5,954 bases of DNA. Origin: Phenylobacterium sp. Lineage in GTDB: Bacteria; Pseudomonadota; Alphaproteobacteria; Caulobacterales; Caulobacteraceae. Each line of letters starts with the position of its first letter. The first letter of the stretch is position 1. The position numbers and the translations under genes were made by a program. Under the pieces are notes generated by a model. The model did not search any database, was not told where the DNA came from, and saw only the letters and a list, made by a program, of their open reading frames with translations. This document shows positions 4,579 through 5,954 of the stretch, in pieces. The stretch is from positions 1 through 5,954 of the forward strand of contig JAQGIX010000139.1 in NCBI GenBank assembly GCA_028290925.1, given 5' to 3'.

Positions 4579-5814
4579 ATGCCCCTTCTTTCGCTGACCC
4601 GATTCCTGGCCGCCATCGTCTCGGCGGCCCTGCTGGCCGCGGCCGGCTACCTTCTCTGGACCTGGTATCAGGGCGAGTGGACGCCAAATGCGCAGGGCCT
4701 GCTCGTTCAGGTGCGCGAGCCGTGGCGGCTGTGGACCGGCGCCGGCCTGCTGGCCTGGTCGTTCCTGGGCCGGCTCATCTTGCCGCTCGTGCTCGCAAAA
4801 AGCGGCGGCCGGCCGAGCCGGGCGCGGCGCGGGCAGGGCCAACAGCTGGGCGGGGCGAGCGGCTCGCTCCTCAATGTGGAGCGCCACGGTCCGGCCGGCG
4901 CCCCCATCCTGCTGTTCACCCATGGCTGGGGCATGGACCTGACCTTCTGGGACTATGCGAAGCAGGACCTGGGGAACCGGTTCCAGCTGGTGCTGTGGGA
5001 CCTGCCTGGCCTTGGCCGCTCGAAGCCGCCCGCCGGCGGCGAGATCTCCGTGGCCAACTTCGCAACTGACCTGCGCGGCCTGCTGGAGACCCTGGAGCGG
5101 CCCGCGGTCCTGGTCGGCCACAGCATCGGCGGCATGACCTTGCAAACCCTGGTGCGCGATCACCCCGACGCCATGGACCGGGTCGCGGGCCTCGTGCTGC
5201 TCAACACCACCTACACCAATCCGCTCAGGACCATGATCCTGAGCCGGCTGCTGCTGGCCCTGCAGAAGCCGCTCCTCGAACCCATGACGCACCTGACGAT
5301 CTGGCTGCAGCCGCTGGTCTGGCTCTCCAAGTGGCAGAGCTATCTCAGCGGTTCGGTGCACGCGGGGATGCGGCTGGGGTTCGGCAAGTTCGTCACCGCA
5401 AGCCAGCTGGAGCACGCAGCCCTCCTGGCCACCCGCGCCCCGCCGGCCATCGAAGCCAAGGGTGACCTGGCCATGTTCCATTGGGACGCCACGGGCGCGC
5501 TGGGCCGTTCGCGCAAACCCCTGCTGGTGATCGGCGGAGACAGGGACATCGTCACCAAGCTCGAGGCCAGCCGCGCCATCGCCGCCGAGGCCGGCGGCGC
5601 GGAGCTGCGCGTCGTGGAAGGGGTCAATCACATGGGGCCGCTGGAACGCGCCGACCTCTACAACGACGCCATCGCCGCCTTCGCGCTCTCTGTTCAGCCG
5701 AGCGCGACGCGGGACAGGCGGCCGCCGTCCCCATTGGATGAGCCTTCCGCGTTCGAGGAGCCCGACCGACCCGGCGCCGCCGACCCAGGCTCGCCCAGGC
5801 CGCCGCTTCACTGA
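4579..5814 (+). CDS. Alpha/beta hydrolase with two N-terminal hydrophobic segments
   Basis: A 411-residue protein. The ATG at 4579 is chosen because AGGGAGA (4567-4573) lies directly before it and because the protein then begins with a hydrophobic segment; the frame stays open back to 4420 but reads as low-complexity. Hydrophobic segments at about 5-29 and 53-73 could anchor it in the inner membrane. The hydrolase domain spans about 97-372: HGWG (115-118, oxyanion region), DLPGLGRS (141-148), nucleophile elbow GHSIGG with Ser182, a helical lid region (about 213-300, WLQPLVWLSKWQ), GGDRDIVT with Asp323 as probable acid, and VNHMGP with His351. The catalytic triad is complete, so it is probably an active esterase/lipase-type enzyme of unknown substrate. 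Residues 373-411 form a Pro-, Asp- and Arg-rich, probably disordered tail. The cupin gene starts 37 nt downstream and is likely co-transcribed. Confidence 0.93.
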   Translation: MPLLSLTRFLAAIVSAALLAAAGYLLWTWYQGEWTPNAQGLLVQVREPWRLWTGAGLLAWSFLGRLILPLVLAKSGGRPSRARRGQGQQLGGASGSLLNVERHGPAGAPILLFTHGWGMDLTFWDYAKQDLGNRFQLVLWDLPGLGRSKPPAGGEISVANFATDLRGLLETLERPAVLVGHSIGGMTLQTLVRDHPDAMDRVAGLVLLNTTYTNPLRTMILSRLLLALQKPLLEPMTHLTIWLQPLVWLSKWQSYLSGSVHAGMRLGFGKFVTASQLEHAALLATRAPPAIEAKGDLAMFHWDATGALGRSRKPLLVIGGDRDIVTKLEASRAIAAEAGGAELRVVEGVNHMGPLERADLYNDAIAAFALSVQPSATRDRRPPSPLDEPSAFEEPDRPGAADPGSPRPPLH

Positions 5815-5839
5815 CGGGACGGGAGCCGGGGCTGCGCAC

Positions 5840-5845
5840 AAGGAG
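5840..5845 (+). promoter_or_regulatory. Shine-Dalgarno of the cupin gene
   Basis: AAGGAG sits 6 nt before the ATG at 5852. It is one of the two best ribosome binding sites in the window, and it fixes the start of a gene visible only in part. Confidence 0.8.
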
Positions 5846-5851
5846 ACGGCC

Positions 5852-5954
5852 ATGGAGATCAAGCGGAACGGCTCGCAGCCCTCGGCCAAGGGACCCGCCG
5901 CCACCTTCACCGGGGCGGTGCGGATCGACAGCCCCTTCCAGGCCCAGGCGCCCG
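5852..5954 (+). CDS. Cupin-domain protein, 5' part ((R)-mandelonitrile lyase-like)
   Basis: Only the first 34 codons are visible before the window ends. The opening MEIKRNGSQPSAKGPAATFT, followed by GAVRIDSPFQAQAP, matches the N-terminus of small (~130 residue) single-domain cupins that databases often label (R)-mandelonitrile lyase-like or simply cupin. The metal-binding His motifs lie beyond the window, so activity cannot be judged. In many genomes such cupins sit near carboxymuconolactone decarboxylase-like proteins, short-chain dehydrogenases and hydrolases. Here the alpha/beta hydrolase ends 37 nt upstream on the same strand, which suggests one operon. The identification rests on remembered family wording of the N-terminus only. 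Confidence 0.75.
   Translation, partial: MEIKRNGSQPSAKGPAATFTGAVRIDSPFQAQAP

Noticed and set aside
4459..5910. 483-codon open frame on the - strand opposite the hydrolase
   Set aside because: Long antisense frames are common in GC-rich coding DNA. Its protein is Gln/Arg/Gly-rich and featureless, while the + strand frame has a full hydrolase signature.

Overview
The window is GC-rich (roughly two thirds G+C by eye). Its proteins look like those of the alphaproteobacterial order Caulobacterales, with Phenylobacterium or Caulobacter as the best guess. That guess comes from remembered family resemblance, not from a search. I see no mobile element, CRISPR array, rRNA or tRNA. It looks like ordinary chromosome made of short, mostly independent transcription units.

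Left part (1-1084). The window opens inside greA (transcript cleavage factor, + strand), of which the last 103 residues are visible. A 109-residue conserved-looking hypothetical gene on the - strand (514-843) converges on it. The ~200 nt between the two 3' ends holds two small GC-rich dyads that could act as end-of-transcript hairpins. A 241 nt gap with no supported gene separates the hypothetical gene from the next one.

Centre (1085-3529). A GcvA-like LysR-type regulator (- strand) is divergently transcribed from a 354-residue exported protein (+ strand) made of two tandem copies of a ~150-residue domain. The 113 bp between them holds a direct repeat of GCTTTTGT at a 22 bp period, a dyad reminiscent of a LysR site, and an inverted repeat that would bury the Shine-Dalgarno of the exported protein in a hairpin. 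This is the most interesting part of the window: a plausible regulator/target pair whose target has no function I recognise. A ~370 nt stretch with several inverted repeats and one doubtful 52-codon ORF follows.

Right part (3530-5954). A DedA-family membrane protein (- strand) is divergent from an alpha/beta hydrolase with two N-terminal hydrophobic segments (+ strand). A 434 nt gap lies between them, with an AT-rich island next to a 13 bp palindrome. Only 37 nt after the hydrolase, with its own strong Shine-Dalgarno, begins a small cupin protein (resembling bacterial proteins annotated as (R)-mandelonitrile lyase-like). It runs off the window end. Hydrolase and cupin probably share a transcript. 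No single pathway ties all the genes together.
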